Counted from the first letter of the stretch, positions 34,362 to 45,432 are shown. The stretch: 64,000 nt of DNA from Brachycybe producta (GCA_036925085.1 JAUPFP010000009.1:3306461-3370460); one strand, 5' to 3'. Program-made: numbers and translations. Notes: generated by a model not told the origin, from the letters alone.

Positions 34362-34555
34362 AATTAATCTCGACATGTCGAATTTTTCAAGAATTTCGAC
34401 ATTTCGACTTTAATCTCGGCATGTCGACTTTTTTTTTCCGATTTTCGACATTTCAACTTTAATCTCGTCATGTCGACTTTTTTTTTCCGAATTTCGACAT
34501 TTCGACTTTAACCTCGAGATGTCGACTTTTTCCAGAATTTCGACTTTTTAATCTT
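34362..34555 (+). repeat. ~48-bp tandem repeat, four copies
   Basis: The word ttaatctcgacatgtcgac recurs at about 34364, 34410, 34459 and 34508 with ttcgacatttcgac between. The motif is itself rich in TCGA palindromes. Confidence 0.75.
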
Positions 34556-34564
34556 TTTTTATTT

Positions 34565-34695
34565 GGCCATGTTAATTATACCATGTTGCGCGCACCATAC
34601 TCTTAATAATTAAATTATTGCTGCTACAAGAGGGCGCTTTCAATAATTTAAATATAAGAGTATGGTGCGCACAACATGGCATAATTAACATGGCC
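34565..34695. repeat. Hairpin MITE, about 131 bp
   Basis: Arms of about 42 bp: GGCCATGTTAATTATACCAT, then GCGCACCATACTCTTA, with their complement ending at 34695. No clear target duplication. Confidence 0.75.
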
Positions 34696-34954
34696 GAATA
34701 AAACAGATTAAAAGTTAACATGTCAAGATTGTTTAAAAAAATCTTGTATGTCCTGTAAAAGGGTTCCGTAGAAACTGGAGGAGTAAATGGATGAAGTCGA
34801 AATATTTTCGTGTTCGCGTTTTCAAAAGTAACATTTTTTTTTTAATCAAAGTATTTTTCAATGTCTTTTGTAATGAAGTGAAATCATTTATATTTTGATA
34901 GTTATGAGTGGTTGTTTATACGTAAGTATTCGCTCGTATTTGAAATTTTTAAAA

Positions 34955-35128
34955 AAGTTCAACTTTTCGCCCCAGTTTAAACAAGGCATTAGGGTAAAAA
35001 TTTAAAAATTTCAACTGGTGAGAAATAGAAAACACGTGCGCCAGGCAAAAACCACGTTTGTTCAATTTTTCACCAGTTGAAATTTTCAAAAAGTTCAAAT
35101 TTTCACTCCAATGGAAACAAGGCCTTAA
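34955..35128. mobile_element. CCTTGTTTCCACT foldback, copy 2
   Basis: Same arms as copy 1 (AAATTTCAACTGGTGAGAAAT and complement; GGAAACAAGGCCTT end). The outer left end is rearranged with a second ttaaacaaggcat. Confidence 0.6.
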
Positions 35129-35204
35129 AATTTCAATTTTTTGTACCAAACGCTATGTCAATTTTAGCTGTGATTTGAAAGAAAATAATGGATTGTTCTA
35201 AATT

Positions 35205-35378
35205 AAAAATGAGTGAACTGTTTGAAAAAATGTCAACTGGTGAAAAATATAAGAAAGGTGACCGGCCCGTCCATTCGCTATCTTAGGCGGGGTTGGCCAC
35301 GTTTCTTCTATTTTTCACCGGTTGACATTTTTTTTAAAAAAGTTCAAATTTTCACCCCAGTGGAAACAAGGCCTTAAG
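35205..35378. mobile_element. CCTTGTTTCCACT foldback, copy 3
   Basis: Arms include ATGTCAACTGGTGAAAAAT and complement, a centre CATTCGCTATCTTAGGCGGG, and right end GTGGAAACAAGGCCTT. Confidence 0.65.
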
Positions 35379-35452
35379 GTAGAATGCGTAGCTCAAAAGG
35401 CAAAACTAAGTCAAAGGTGATGCCAGAACGTCCATATATTTCAATGTTAATA

Positions 35453-35865
35453 TTAGGTTGGTAGGAAAATAGTTGCGGTTTTTTTGTTTTCTCAGCTAAT
35501 ATAGCGACATTTATGAGTTAATAATTAACTTTATTAATCGAAATAAGCGCCATTAGAATTGACACATTTGTGGCCAACTAATTACAAGTTTATTTATTCT
35601 GGTGGTTTAAAATCTTGAAATGCATTGTTGTTGAAGATATTTGTTTCTTAATGACGTCCATCTTCAATTCAATAGTCTAAATTGAAACATAATTAACAAT
35701 AAAATCAAAGTTAATGTTACTCAAATACAGACTGCAAAATGTACTTTCAAATGATCTTAACACAAACACAATGTCATTACACTTACATTGTATATTGAAA
35801 ACAATTGAGTATCATTTATCAATTGCTGTAAACCAAAAACCGTAATTATTTTCTTACCAACCTAA
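35453..35865 (-). mobile_element. mariner deletion derivative (413 bp)
   Basis: Inverted ends TTAGGTTGGTAGGAAAATAG and TTAGGTTGGTAAGAAAATAA (complement) match the known mariner terminus and are flanked by TA at 35451-35452 and 35866-35867. Minus-strand sequence at about 35535-35575 encodes W-PQMC then, one frame over, NSNGAYFD-stop, the C-terminal tail typical of mariner transposases. About two thirds of a normal element is missing, including all catalytic residues, so it is non-autonomous. Confidence 0.85.
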
Positions 35866-35867
35866 TA

Positions 35868-36450
35868 TACATAACGTCAGCGGTCACTGGACAAACCTAT
35901 AAATAATGAAATGCATGGCTTTTTATGATGGTCAAAAGATGGCTGCCATAATTGTGATAATCTAACTTTTTTAAAAAAAAAATTCAAATAACTGGTTATG
36001 TTGAATCTGTATATTTCATTCATGTAAAACTACTTAGTGAAAATGGTCAATTGGTCAATTTGTAGACTGATCTGATTATGTAAATGAGCACAACTATGCT
36101 TTATTTAACACGTTTTGTATTCCACTCCACCTGTAATTATATTCTTGTATTATTAGTATATATTACAAGGTAGGGGTTTTTTTTATTATCATGCATATGC
36201 AATGAAGCATTACTAAAAAGGCTTTACTTAATTTGCATACAAAACCAAATTTTTATTATTCCATATAAATGAGTTTATATCTTGCAAATCGGTTTTGTGT
36301 GGTCTCTTTGTTATATAAAAAAAAAATAAACATGACAAAGACAAACTTCTTCTGGTGTTAAATCTGGCAACATCTTAATCTGTGTTGCTTCAATAAAACA
36401 TTTTTTTTTGTAGCAGATTTAACATGATTTTGTGTGTGTTTAAAAAGAAG
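35868..36450. other. Unclassified AT-rich stretch
   Basis: No gene, tandem array or inverted ends recognised. Confidence 0.3.
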
Positions 36451-36464
36451 GGTTGAAAATAGGC

Positions 36465-36612
36465 GAGGCGGCTTGAATAAAACGCCAACCTGAATAAGCG
36501 CCAAACTGAACAAACGCCACAACCTGAATAAGTTCCATTATTGAACAAATGCCAAACTAAAATAACTGCCAAATTATTCCAGTTTGGCGTTTGTTCAATT
36601 TGGCACTTACTC
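36465..36612. repeat. TTTGGC-type 16-bp motif cluster
   Basis: Several units such as CGCCAAACTGAACAAA in minus orientation, then TTTGGCGTTTGTTCAA in plus, forming a small inverted pair. This is the motif of the array at 45838-46780. Confidence 0.6.
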
Positions 36613-36734
36613 CATTTAACAATGCTCTGTTCTTTCTGCAGCTATAGTAAGCGTTCGAGAAGGGAAAGGCTTTGCTCAGCTCTACGGTTTGCTAGTGATT
36701 CCCACTGAAGTTCATCTAGCATGAGGGGTTATGC

Positions 36735-36930
36735 TTAGGTTTGTCACCTGTGGAGGACAGTCCTCGTGCCATTCGGAAGAACTGTCCTCCGGTCAGAACC
36801 GTCCTCCACGAACGTATTGAAGTTTTTATACAATTTATTGTGTGGAGGACATTCGTGGCCTTCGTGGAGGACGGTCCTGGCCGGAGGACATCTCTTCCGA
36901 ATGGAGGATTGGCCTCCACAAAGGAGGAAA
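36735..36930. repeat. Foldback rich in GTGGAGGAC/GTCCTCCAC words
   Basis: Left TGTGGAGGACAGTCCTCGTG, CATTCGGAAGA, GTCCTCCGGTCAG pair with the complement order on the right. Arms are about 75 bp and each is internally palindromic. Overlapping frames in both directions come from this symmetry. Confidence 0.75.
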
Positions 36931-37139
36931 GATGGCAAGCCTAGTTATACTGTCAGAATACATGTATTTACCTTTAACAAATCTTGCAGACCTATGCTGT
37001 AGGCCTACCTTTTCTAATTTCGTGTATTAGATTAACTCATAAAGGATTCCAAATTAGGAACAATTCAGTACGAGAGTAAAATAACAAGACCTCTTTCCGT
37101 TACAATATTTCAAAGTTCGCTGTACAAACCACAGCCTTA

Positions 37140-37342
37140 GGCCTGTTGTCAGACGATGCCACTAGAGTGCCCGTTTCACCCCGGTGTCGTGCGACAGACT
37201 GTTCTAAAGAACACTAGTGCACATAGTGGCACCACATAAGAGTGGCGACCGAAGTCGCTCTAGGTCGACCGTAGTGTGCTGCATGGTGAGTGGCGCCACG
37301 CCATTTGTACAGCCACACGAGTGGCCTTGTCTGACAGAGGCC
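37140..37342. mobile_element. PIF/Harbinger-like MITE with GGCCT ends
   Basis: A 203-bp element with ends GGCCTGTTGTCAGAC and complement, flanked by TTA at 37137-37139 and 37343-37345. Inner arms pair at gccactagagtg/acgagtggc. Ends beginning GGCC and a TTA duplication fit the family. Confidence 0.75.
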
Positions 37343-37392
37343 TTACTGCTCATGTTATATGTTCTTTCCTAAAGAGGTTTTTGGATAGTTAA

Positions 37393-37803
37393 GCCCCTGT
37401 CACACTAGCAACTTTGTGATGAAACTTTTGATACAATAAAACTTGAAATGTGACAGGCAACTTCCTTGTTTATAGTGTTATGTGACATGCAACTTGATAA
37501 AACTTTTCAACTATAGTGTGAGACTCAGCCCATGTTCAACTTCTGAAAGACTTTATGAAAATTTCTGACAAACAACTAATCAGGCTGTATGCTGGGAATG
37601 ACATCAAAACTTTGAATGAATTTCCGGTTTCATGTCTTCCGATTTATGAACTTCCCATAATGGCTTCCACAATGTGGACACAAGTTTTGAAAACTTGATT
37701 GGAACTAGGTTGTAAAACTTGTTTCATGTGTGACATATAGAAAGTTTATCACAAAGTTCTAGTTGCAAGTCACATCACAAGTTGCATTGCAAGTTGAGTT
37801 GCA
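37393..37803. mobile_element. Candidate TTAA-flanked MITE with imperfect arms
   Basis: Starts CCCCTGTCACACTAGCAACT after TTAA (37389-37392). The right part has CACAAAGTTCTAGTTGCAAG in complement, and TTAA occurs at 37804-37807. The last ~40 bp do not pair with the left end, so the right boundary is uncertain. Confidence 0.45.
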
Positions 37804-37807
37804 TTAA

Positions 37808-38110
37808 AAGTTTAAATCAAGATATTTTAAAGTATCCTCAAGTGCGTATACTTGTCACCAGTGCGCACATCTTGTGGAACAAGCCTCGCAGTTTGCATGT
37901 GTGTGTTGAGGTTTCTATCATATAAATACATACATGTGTGTGACATATTGAAAGACACCCCCGCCTTGCTTTTGTTGAGAAATCCTGTATAAAGATCTTA
38001 CCTATTTAGAGGTATTGTGGTGTTCACCACCATCACTAATTTGAATTAGATTTCTTGAAGGAGTCATTGTTAAAAAATAGGAAAGCCTTTTTTTTATATA
38101 GGCCCTATAT
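37808..38110. other. Unclassified stretch
   Basis: No gene or repeat recognised. Confidence 0.3.
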
Positions 38111-38227
38111 ACAGGGTGGGCCATAAGTCACCATACCCCTAGATATTATCATTTATGTAACTTGTAATTATTTATAATGACTTGGAATACCACCTGGTGA
38201 CAAATAAAGAATGTTTTGCAAACATAT

Positions 38228-38315
38228 TACAATTAAAAAAAATACTCTACAAGCAGACGGTTGGCCTATGGCAGAAGAATCTTAAGATCCATGTGCTGCA
38301 AGATGCAATGTCAAT
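38228..38315 (-). mobile_element. Old LINE 3' tail
   Basis: Diverged minus-strand copy of the tail (gcagcacatgga, ctgccataggcc, cttgtagagta). Confidence 0.55.
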
Positions 38316-38540
38316 AATTATAACTACAAAAAAAAATTATAGCATGTAGCGACTTGGACCCTCCGACTTCGAGTCATCTTTTTATGCTGATAGTCTTTAG
38401 GTTAGGTTGTTAGGTTACACAATAGATGGCGCTGTAAAATGTATGCTTCCGACTCTAAGCCGCCAAATGCTAGTAAAAAAAAAGTAACCTTCATTGCAAA
38501 TATAAAAAATATAAATGCAGTCATGAAAATTTAAACCCAC

Positions 38541-38665
38541 AATTCGTTAATTTGAATTTGAATTTGAAAAATTACTCTGCAAGCAGCCATAAAGGCCTAT
38601 GGCAGAGGGACAAGAGTCCAAGTGCAGCATAGAGAATGCATTGTCAAAACCAGACCTGACATCAT
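38541..38665 (-). mobile_element. LINE 3' tail fragment
   Basis: Minus-strand match to the tail at 59150-59262, including the tandem gaatttgaatttgaa end. It is much closer to consensus than its neighbour at 38228. Confidence 0.75.
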
Positions 38666-39029
38666 CAATAGCCTGTTTAGGAAGAGCATTCCGTTGCATC
38701 CCAATCAATTGGTAGTGGTGACAATGACAACAACAAAAAAGAAATAATCATGACGATAGCGGGATCTTGGACTTAAGATGGCAGATACGAGTAATTTTTC
38801 GATTGAAGAGCGCTTAGTTGCGAGTGTCTGGGGGGGGGGTCCACCATGAAAGACCGCGCACACTGGACCGACATAACACCAGGGTTGTTATGGTAAAATG
38901 TCGCAAAGGACCTGGAGACATATCCAACTCTTCAGAGGTAACGATGGCGTTCACAGTACCCCTACTTACCTAGGGATCCCTAGGTCCCTAGGTAAGTATG
39001 GGTACAGTGAATTTTGACCCACCCCTGTA

Positions 39030-39685
39030 CTTGTATATAATATTATTCATGTATACATGTATGTATGCAGAGAACGACTTCATTGATAGGGTTTCATTTT
39101 TTTATATACATGTATTTCAAGGAAAGAATAGGGAAAAAAAAAATCTTTCTAATGTGATTAAAGGTGTAGGTATACACTGTATAATATGTATACACTGTAT
39201 ATATGCATATAATATGGGATTGAAAAGTTTAGAAAAGTTTGTGCTTAGGTGAGCAAAAAGGGTCTAAATATAATCTCTAGTCTCTCAGTATATATATTGA
39301 GAAGAAGTATTAGAAAAGCTCAATGTGATGGCGTTTTTTTTTTTATATATAAGAAAAAAGTTTCACTTTTGTGTGTGTTAATGTTACATAAAAGAAAGGG
39401 GAGATATTCATAGGAACCTCAAAAGTTTGACAGGTTTTTTTTTTCCTCTTATAATGTTGGCGACAGGTTAGTTAGATTTTGTCATATGAAAAGGTTTATC
39501 CCATCACAAAATGTGATGGGAAAACTTTTTTGTCTGCTTTAAGAAACAAAAAAAAAAGTTGGCGCCATACTTTTCTATTGTTATTATTATCGCAGCGCCA
39601 CCTATTTTTTTTAAAAAAATTTTTTTAAATTTTATATGTGATAAACTCAATTTGAATGTCAGTAAGTTATATCTGAGACACCCTG
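39030..39685. other. Unclassified AT-rich stretch
   Basis: TA-rich words near 39175-39215 and T-runs. No gene is seen. Confidence 0.3.
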
Positions 39686-39982
39686 TATAGTACACACATG
39701 AGTTAAATGAATTCAAATTAAATGTGTTTAGGTAAATTATACGTAATCCAGTTAAGGACTGGAACCAAATAAAAAATTGACTATTATTAATATTTTACAT
39801 TGAAATACTAAATCAATATTTTGTCAATAGTTTGTTTATATATTATTATTTAAGTATTAACTCAATATTTTGAGATTATTAACTGAATAAATTGAATTTG
39901 TCATATTGTTTGTTTGCACTTCACAGGGCTCTGTAGAACACATTATTTAAATGCATTTAAGTTATCAGGTGTGTAATAGGTA
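39686..39982 (+). mobile_element. Family P MITE, copy 8
   Basis: About 297 bp, left end decayed (TATAGTACACACATGAG), right end ...AATAGGTA followed by TTA (39983-39985). All internal landmarks are present. Confidence 0.8.
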
Positions 39983-40258
39983 TTACAAAGTATACATGTA
40001 TTGTTTAAATTTGAATATTTGAGAAACAATAAAAGTTGCACATTTGAAACTTAAGGTGGTCACAATGTAATTAATTGTACAAAAATTGAAATTGTATTAG
40101 TAAATAATGAAATTATTTATTCATTTTGTTAAAAAAAATGAGGTTTAAAAATTGTTTTCTTAAAATGTTTTAGCCATGTTGCAGAAATCAATAACTTTTT
40201 CAGTTTGGTACATCTTCGTATAAAGACCAGGGGCCTAATTACAGAAAACATTATAAAA

Positions 40259-40655
40259 CTAGTGGGGTAACCCGTCATAAATGACGGGAGCAAAATTCAC
40301 AGGCAATTGTGCGCATGCGCGTCGTTTTTTCCTTTTTTTACTCCTTTCATTTCAATTTCAGTCACCCCCTCCCACTTTTTTCTCTCTCTCCCCTTCTACA
40401 CTATCCAAACTTTTCCCCTCACCCCCTCCCACTTTTCTTTTTCTCTCCCCTTCTACACTTTTCAACCTTTTCCCCTCACCCCCTCCCACTTTTCTCTCTC
40501 CACCCTTCTACACTGTCCAAAGGAAGAGTTCAACATATAGTTGACCTTGAGAAAAAAAAAACGGTTCATTTATTCAAATTTATATAAATTCCGACGTGCT
40601 TCAATGGTTTTTGTTACTCCACACACACAAACACCTGGGATTTTATATATATAAA
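40259..40655 (-). mobile_element. Helitron-like element, copy 3
   Basis: On the minus strand it ends with an 8-bp stem CCCGTCAT/ATGACGGG (40271-40288), then TTACCCCACTAG. The plus-strand pyrimidine block at 40360-40520 is the GA-rich interior. The 5' end lies at the tatatatata tract near 40640-40655. Confidence 0.7.
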
Positions 40656-40791
40656 ATAAAATGGTGACAGTTAGAACTTATCATGTGACAGTCATACACT
40701 ATTATTTTATGCACCAGTAAATGGCAGTCATATGACAATAGTTGTCATAATCATATTTTGTAATTTAATCTTGTGACTGTTATAAAAGTGT

Positions 40792-41140
40792 AACACCCGG
40801 TAGTTCGTGATCCCCTCAGAATGCTCGCATGGAGATGTCCGACTCCTCAATGTCCCTTTCTCCCCGTGTGTGTACGAACCTGTTTTAGGAATATCTCTCG
40901 GAGCGTGGTCCGCTTGGACCTGATTGCACCTCATAGACGTACACAGGTCCAAGCCTGTAAAAGCATCACATTTTCCTTTGTTCAATGTCCATTTCTGTAA
41001 TTTCAAATTCGTTTACGGTTGTACTACATATATTCTTATCCATATTACACAATGGGCCCTTGGACATGTCTTCTTTCCTATGCAAGAATAAAGTGTTTAC
41101 AACAAGAAACTATGTTGTCTGTTCATCTTAATTAGTATCC
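40792..41140 (+). mobile_element. Possible Ty3/Gypsy-type LTR fossil
   Basis: A GC-richer block starts TGTAACACCCGGTAGTTCG, carries an AATAAA-type signal near 41085, and is followed by attggaggcacc, which resembles the start of a leader after an LTR. No partner LTR and no gag or pol sequence is visible in the window, so if real it is a solitary, old, incomplete copy. Confidence 0.3.
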
Positions 41141-41333
41141 TTGGAACAATTGGAGGCACCATAGGGTAAGGAGGTAAACGAACCCCATAGGGCAACAAGC
41201 GGCAAGGCGACATAGAAGCAGGTGATTACCACCTTTCTGAAGAATCTTATTCTCTTCAGGAAACCATCGGTCATCTGCTGCCATCCATCTACTTCTGCCT
41301 TTTCAACCTTTCTCACTGTATGGTAACCATACA

Positions 41334-41815
41334 GTGTAACTAAAATGCTTTCAGAGCTTGGTTGGGATAGTTTACTTGCAAGACGTTCAGGTTTTAGTCT
41401 AAATATCTTTAATCGAATGCTAGAAGGTTCTTGCCCTAAACCTACTTCAAGTAAACTTTGCAGGGCATTATATTTGGGTAGGGGTGACCACTCTAACAAA
41501 GTTGGAGAGATTTTTGCACGAACAGATTCTTATTACTGGTCATTTGTTCCTAGGGCGATTCGACAATGGAACTCGCTTGCCGGGGATCTTGTGCAGGGAA
41601 AATGTATTTTATGGGAATCATAATTTTGTTTTGTTTTGACAATGCATATATTTGCAGCATTAAAAAAATATTGAAATTGTTGTTGAGTTTATATCAATGG
41701 AGTTTTATATTTTCTGGTTTTGACAATGCATTTTCTATGCTGCACTTGGACTCTTGTCTTTCTGCCATAGGCCTTTATGGCTGCTTGCAGAGTAATTTTT
41801 CAAATTCAAAATTCA
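41334..41815 (+). pseudogene. 5'-truncated LINE (CR1/Jockey type), copy 1
   Basis: Encodes the C-terminal end of a non-LTR reverse transcriptase: SELGWDSLLARR, FARTDSYYWSFVPRAIRQWN, SLAGD, then stop. About 230 bp of 3' untranslated sequence follow, ending in short caaattcaaa repeats. The catalytic domain is absent. It differs at about 4 of 92 residues from the copy at 58694-59262, so both are recent. The 5' break falls inside the coding region, as usual for LINE insertions. Confidence 0.85.
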
Positions 41816-41839
41816 AAAGGGAGAAAGGTATGTGAGTCA

Positions 41840-42820
41840 ACGACTAGTGTAATTCAGGTAATGTCGCAGTGTCGCGTGTATGTAAGAAATATCGAGTGAA
41901 ATCTCACAAAAGTTATGAGCTAGATGTAACAATTTACTGTCATATGACAGTCTTACTTTGTTTCTGTAATGACTCATGAGGTTCCAGGTCCTGGGCTGTG
42001 CCTGCCTGATCTGGCTGGGGAATTGTATGAAAAAAGCCCAGGTATTTTGTGAATCTCACGTGCCTATAGTTGGCTTCATGGAAACAAGTGGCTGTTGTGT
42101 GCCCAATGAGCTTTTGAAAAAGCTCAGCCTATGGAAATTGTGGGCTTGGTGGGCTTTATGTTCCCTGTGGGCATCATATAGGCTTTGTGAACCTGGTGGG
42201 CCTGGTATGCAGTGCTCACTAAAGTTTCTAAAAGTCAACTGAAGTTTTAAGAGCCTATAGGCACTCCAGAGTTTCACTTGCCATGATACACGGTCAATTC
42301 TTTGGTTCAAAAGTTGCCCTAAATAGGTGTAGCAACCAAACGGCAATTTCAAATTGCACGTCATGAATTTACCTCACCCTCACCCAATTTTTCTTAAAAG
42401 CTGAAAGATGTTTCTAAAGAACCCAAAGATGGCTAACAAAATGGATCTTTTTAAGGTCAATGGTCCTTTACAATGGGTCGAGCTAATTAGCATAATTCAA
42501 AATTGTATAAAATAAAAACCCCTTTTGTATATAGCGATAAATCGACGTTAATACGTGGCCAAAACATTCAAGAAGAGAATACAACGTTAATTATCGTTAA
42601 CAAATTCAACTTAAAGGCACTTAAGTTGGCTATAGAATCTGAGACCATGTTTTTTTTTTTTGGAAACATTAAATTTCGCTTAACATTGCGTCTATGGAGT
42701 CATGCAAAAGCACTGTTCTCGTAAATGTGTTGCATTTTTAATTTTCTGAAATGTTTAATTTTAAACGATTTAATCCGTGCAACTTTATATTTTGGTAATC
42801 TTAAGACAGTGAGCGCACCT
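41840..42820. other. Unclassified stretch, some degenerate gggcttggtgggc words
   Basis: At 41980-42230 GC-richer words recur loosely. No gene is supported; frames in both directions lack recognisable domains. Confidence 0.3.
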
Positions 42821-43069
42821 AATCTGCCGATTGCCTATAGGCAATCTGCAAAACAACCAACCTGCTAGTGAATCTGCAAAATTCAACACCTAAAATGTAT
42901 TGAATTTTACAGATTCATATACAGTCAGTCTGCAGCTTGCCTATAGGCAATCTGCAAAACCACCAAACTGCTAGTGATTCTGCAAAATTCAATACATTTT
43001 AGGTGTTGAATTTTGCAGATTCACTGGCAGGTTGGTTGTTTTGCAGATTGCCTAGGCAATCGGCAGATT
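42821..43069. repeat. Foldback element with double inner symmetry
   Basis: A 249-bp element with ends AATCTGCCGATTGCCTATAG and complement. Inside, GGCAATCTGCAAAAC, CTGCTAGTGAATCTGC and AAAATTCAACACCTAAAAT each recur in both orientations, so half-elements also fold. No target duplication is clear. Confidence 0.75.
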
Positions 43070-43829
43070 GACAGTAACATAGACATTATATATATATAAT
43101 TCTATACATGGTGTTTCAAATATATTTCGCCAATCACTATTGACAATGAAATGAGTGTGATGGTTTCTATGTTGATAACTTGGATAAAATGATAACCCTT
43201 CCCTCTCTTTTTTTATATGGGTTTTTACAATGAGCAAGCAATACATATATAAAGTAATTTACATTTTCTGCAAACAGTAAACGTATAGAAAGAAATATTT
43301 CTGCATCATAGGGCACCTCTTTTATATGAAAGGAAAAAGAAAAGAAAAACAACAATAGGTGAAATTCCCACGCCTGCCTTGCGACGACGTTACCTTGTTT
43401 AGGTTCTGTTTAGAGGGTGGTGGAGGGGAGGAGGAGGGATATTGTATTTAAGAGATTTTTCTCTGTCCTTAACACAAACACACAGACATATATTATCAGC
43501 CCTCACGGTCAGTGAAACTGTGAGTGGGTCAAAATATTTTGCAGACATTTAACAAATCTTTATGTTAAGTTCTTCTGTCCACCTTCTGAAAACCACCCAC
43601 CCTCACCCAACTTCACACGCAAAAACACACCTTAAGGTGGCACAACTTTTAAGAAGAGAACCCACTCCCCCCCCCCTCCCCCAAAAAAATAATTTCGAAA
43701 GTTTGTTTTTAGAAACTAGAATAGTAAGATTTTAAATGTGCTGCAGTTATTTTCATAAATGTTTTCCAAATCATTTTAGTTTCTAAAACAAGTTTAGTTT
43801 ATTTTTAATGGTTGTTTTTTTTAAATGCA
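43070..43829. other. Unclassified stretch with aaactagaa member
   Basis: No gene is seen. A dispersed-family member lies at about 43690-43800. Confidence 0.35.
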
Positions 43830-43833
43830 TTAA

Positions 43834-44603
43834 AGAGGCTACATCACAAAATTACTTCGAAAAGTCTCCACAAAGAGCGCTAGCATCGTTTTTCTATTGA
43901 GCCCATAGACCCAATATTAAAGAAAAAATGTTCATTTTTAAAATACACAGTAGTCGCGACGGCAATATGTTTATTTTTCATATTTAAAGTTGTCCAATAT
44001 TAAGTTTTCAAAGTGCAATGTGCACTTTAAATATATGCGGATCGAGTGATAGAATGACAAACAATTGATAAGTGCGGTTCTATTTTTAAAAACTATTTCA
44101 AAATCGCGAATTTCTAACTCTAATGTTAAACTCCATTGAGTACGCGCTCTAAGCAAAAATATTAATTAAAATGCTCGTTAAATTACTCAAAAATAATTTT
44201 TAAAAAAACACAATTAAACCACAGTGAAGCCAACACATTGGCGTACGTGCTGATTTTTTTCTGTTTTTTTAAAATTATTTTTACGTATTTTTACTCAATG
44301 GAGTTTAACATAAGAGTTAGAAATTCGCGATTTTGAAATAGTTTTTTTAAAAAATAGAACCGCACTTATGAATTATTTGTCATTCTATCACTCGATCAGC
44401 ATATATTTAAGGTGCACATTGCACTTTGAAAACATAATATTGGACAACTTTAAATATGAAAAATAAACATATTGCCGTCGCGACTGTCATGTTTTAAAAA
44501 AATTAACGTTTTTTTCTTTAACATTGGTTCTATGGGTTCAATAAAAAATCTATGCTAGCGCTCTTTACGGAAATTTCTCGAAGTCATTTTGTGATGTAGC
44601 CTC
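43834..44603. mobile_element. Foldback element (family F), complete copy
   Basis: A 770-bp near-palindrome flanked by TTAA at 43830-43833 and 44604-44607, with ends (A)GAGGCTACATCAC and GTGATGTAGCCTC. Arms of about 330 bp pair over almost their whole length around a central segment holding CCAACACATTGGCGTACG. TTAA duplication points to piggyBac-type mobilisation; no transposase is encoded. Confidence 0.85.
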
Positions 44604-44607
44604 TTAA

Positions 44608-44743
44608 GAAAACTCAACATTAAAAGATACACTGAGAATCGTTTAACACGAAAACGGATAATGCCATAAATCGGATAAGACGAAAAATATTTTCTGTCCA
44701 GTCCATTAGAATAGCATTAAAAGAAATTATTTCTTATAAAGCC
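44608..44743. other. Short spacer
   Basis: AT-rich; the word gtttaacacgaaaac has a loose inverted partner near 45222. Confidence 0.3.
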
Positions 44744-45174
44744 GATGCTACACGTAGCAACAATTCAGCAACTTTAGAGCAACATAGCCGTGTTGCTCTA
44801 TTGTTTCATGAAAGTAGAAACATCTGTCATAACAGCAACAAACATGATTGTTGCTCACAGATTTGAAAGCAACAGAATTTTCAAATCGAACTTGGTTCTA
44901 TTTTCGAGCAACCATTTCCCGTCAACAGCCAATAAAAACGGCTTGAAATAAATCACATGACTATTTCAAATTTTCAACTGATGAAGAAGAGGAAGAGACG
45001 AAACAAAATGTTCTACAGTCTTTGGCTCACAACCTCTTTGTTTCATTGGTTGTTGCTTTCATGTAAGTTTCATGAACGCTGCAACATGTATCATAGGTGA
45101 TGCATTGCAACAAATGGGAAACTACTGTTGCTACAACTAGTATTGTTGCTTGACTGTTGCTACGTGTAGCATCA
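44744..45174. mobile_element. MITE with GATGCTACACGTAGCAACA ends
   Basis: A 431-bp element with inverted ends of at least 19 bp and inner GTAGCAACA/TGTTGC words in both orientations. The target duplication could not be settled. Confidence 0.65.
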
Positions 45175-45392
45175 AGTTTAACATGATCAAATATTTCAGT
45201 TTCTTCCAAAGTTTGTGTTAAACGTGGTTTTTCACACTGTATATTGCAAATTTTGGAACCTGCAAATTTTCAATACAATTTTTATTTTAAAATTAAAAAT
45301 TTGTTTTGTATTAATTGTTAGGCCTATTTTTTGTTTTATATAGTTAATTATGACTTTTTATTTAAATTTTCTTTTGTTTCTCTTGGTTTTAG

Positions 45393-45432
45393 GTTGGAAG
45401 GCTCTGTTAGGAAGTGTTGCTCATCATAACTG
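45393..45432 (+). CDS. Candidate 40-bp internal exon of an unknown host gene
   Basis: A pyrimidine-rich tract ends TTGTTTCTCTTGGTTTTAG at 45392, and GTAAGT begins at 45433. One frame across the 40 bp is open and reads WKALLGSVAHHNW. The segment lies in single-copy-looking sequence outside any repeat I found. I do not recognise the peptide. Chance co-occurrence of a 3' and 5' splice consensus at this spacing is quite possible in 64 kb. Confidence 0.25.

Larger units (their letters stand above)
38111..39029. mobile_element. Possible IS630/Tc1-like element with ACAGGGTGGG ends
   Basis: Left ACAGGGTGGGCCATAAGTCA and right complement ACAGGGGTGGGTCAAAATTC, each abutting TA. Near 38776 a frame reads MADTSNFSIEERLVASVW, which resembles the N-terminal region of some Tc1/mariner-related proteins, but it is short and stops soon after. 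Two LINE tails are nested inside. Confidence 0.4.

Noticed and set aside
36626-36710. Possible terminal exon after TTCTTTCTGCAG
   Set aside because: A fair acceptor, but the frame (YSKRSRRERLC...) ends after about 24 codons, with no polyadenylation signal or recognised homology.
36716-37030. Overlapping frames on both strands around 36.8 kb
   Set aside because: Generated by the palindromic GTGGAGGAC foldback.
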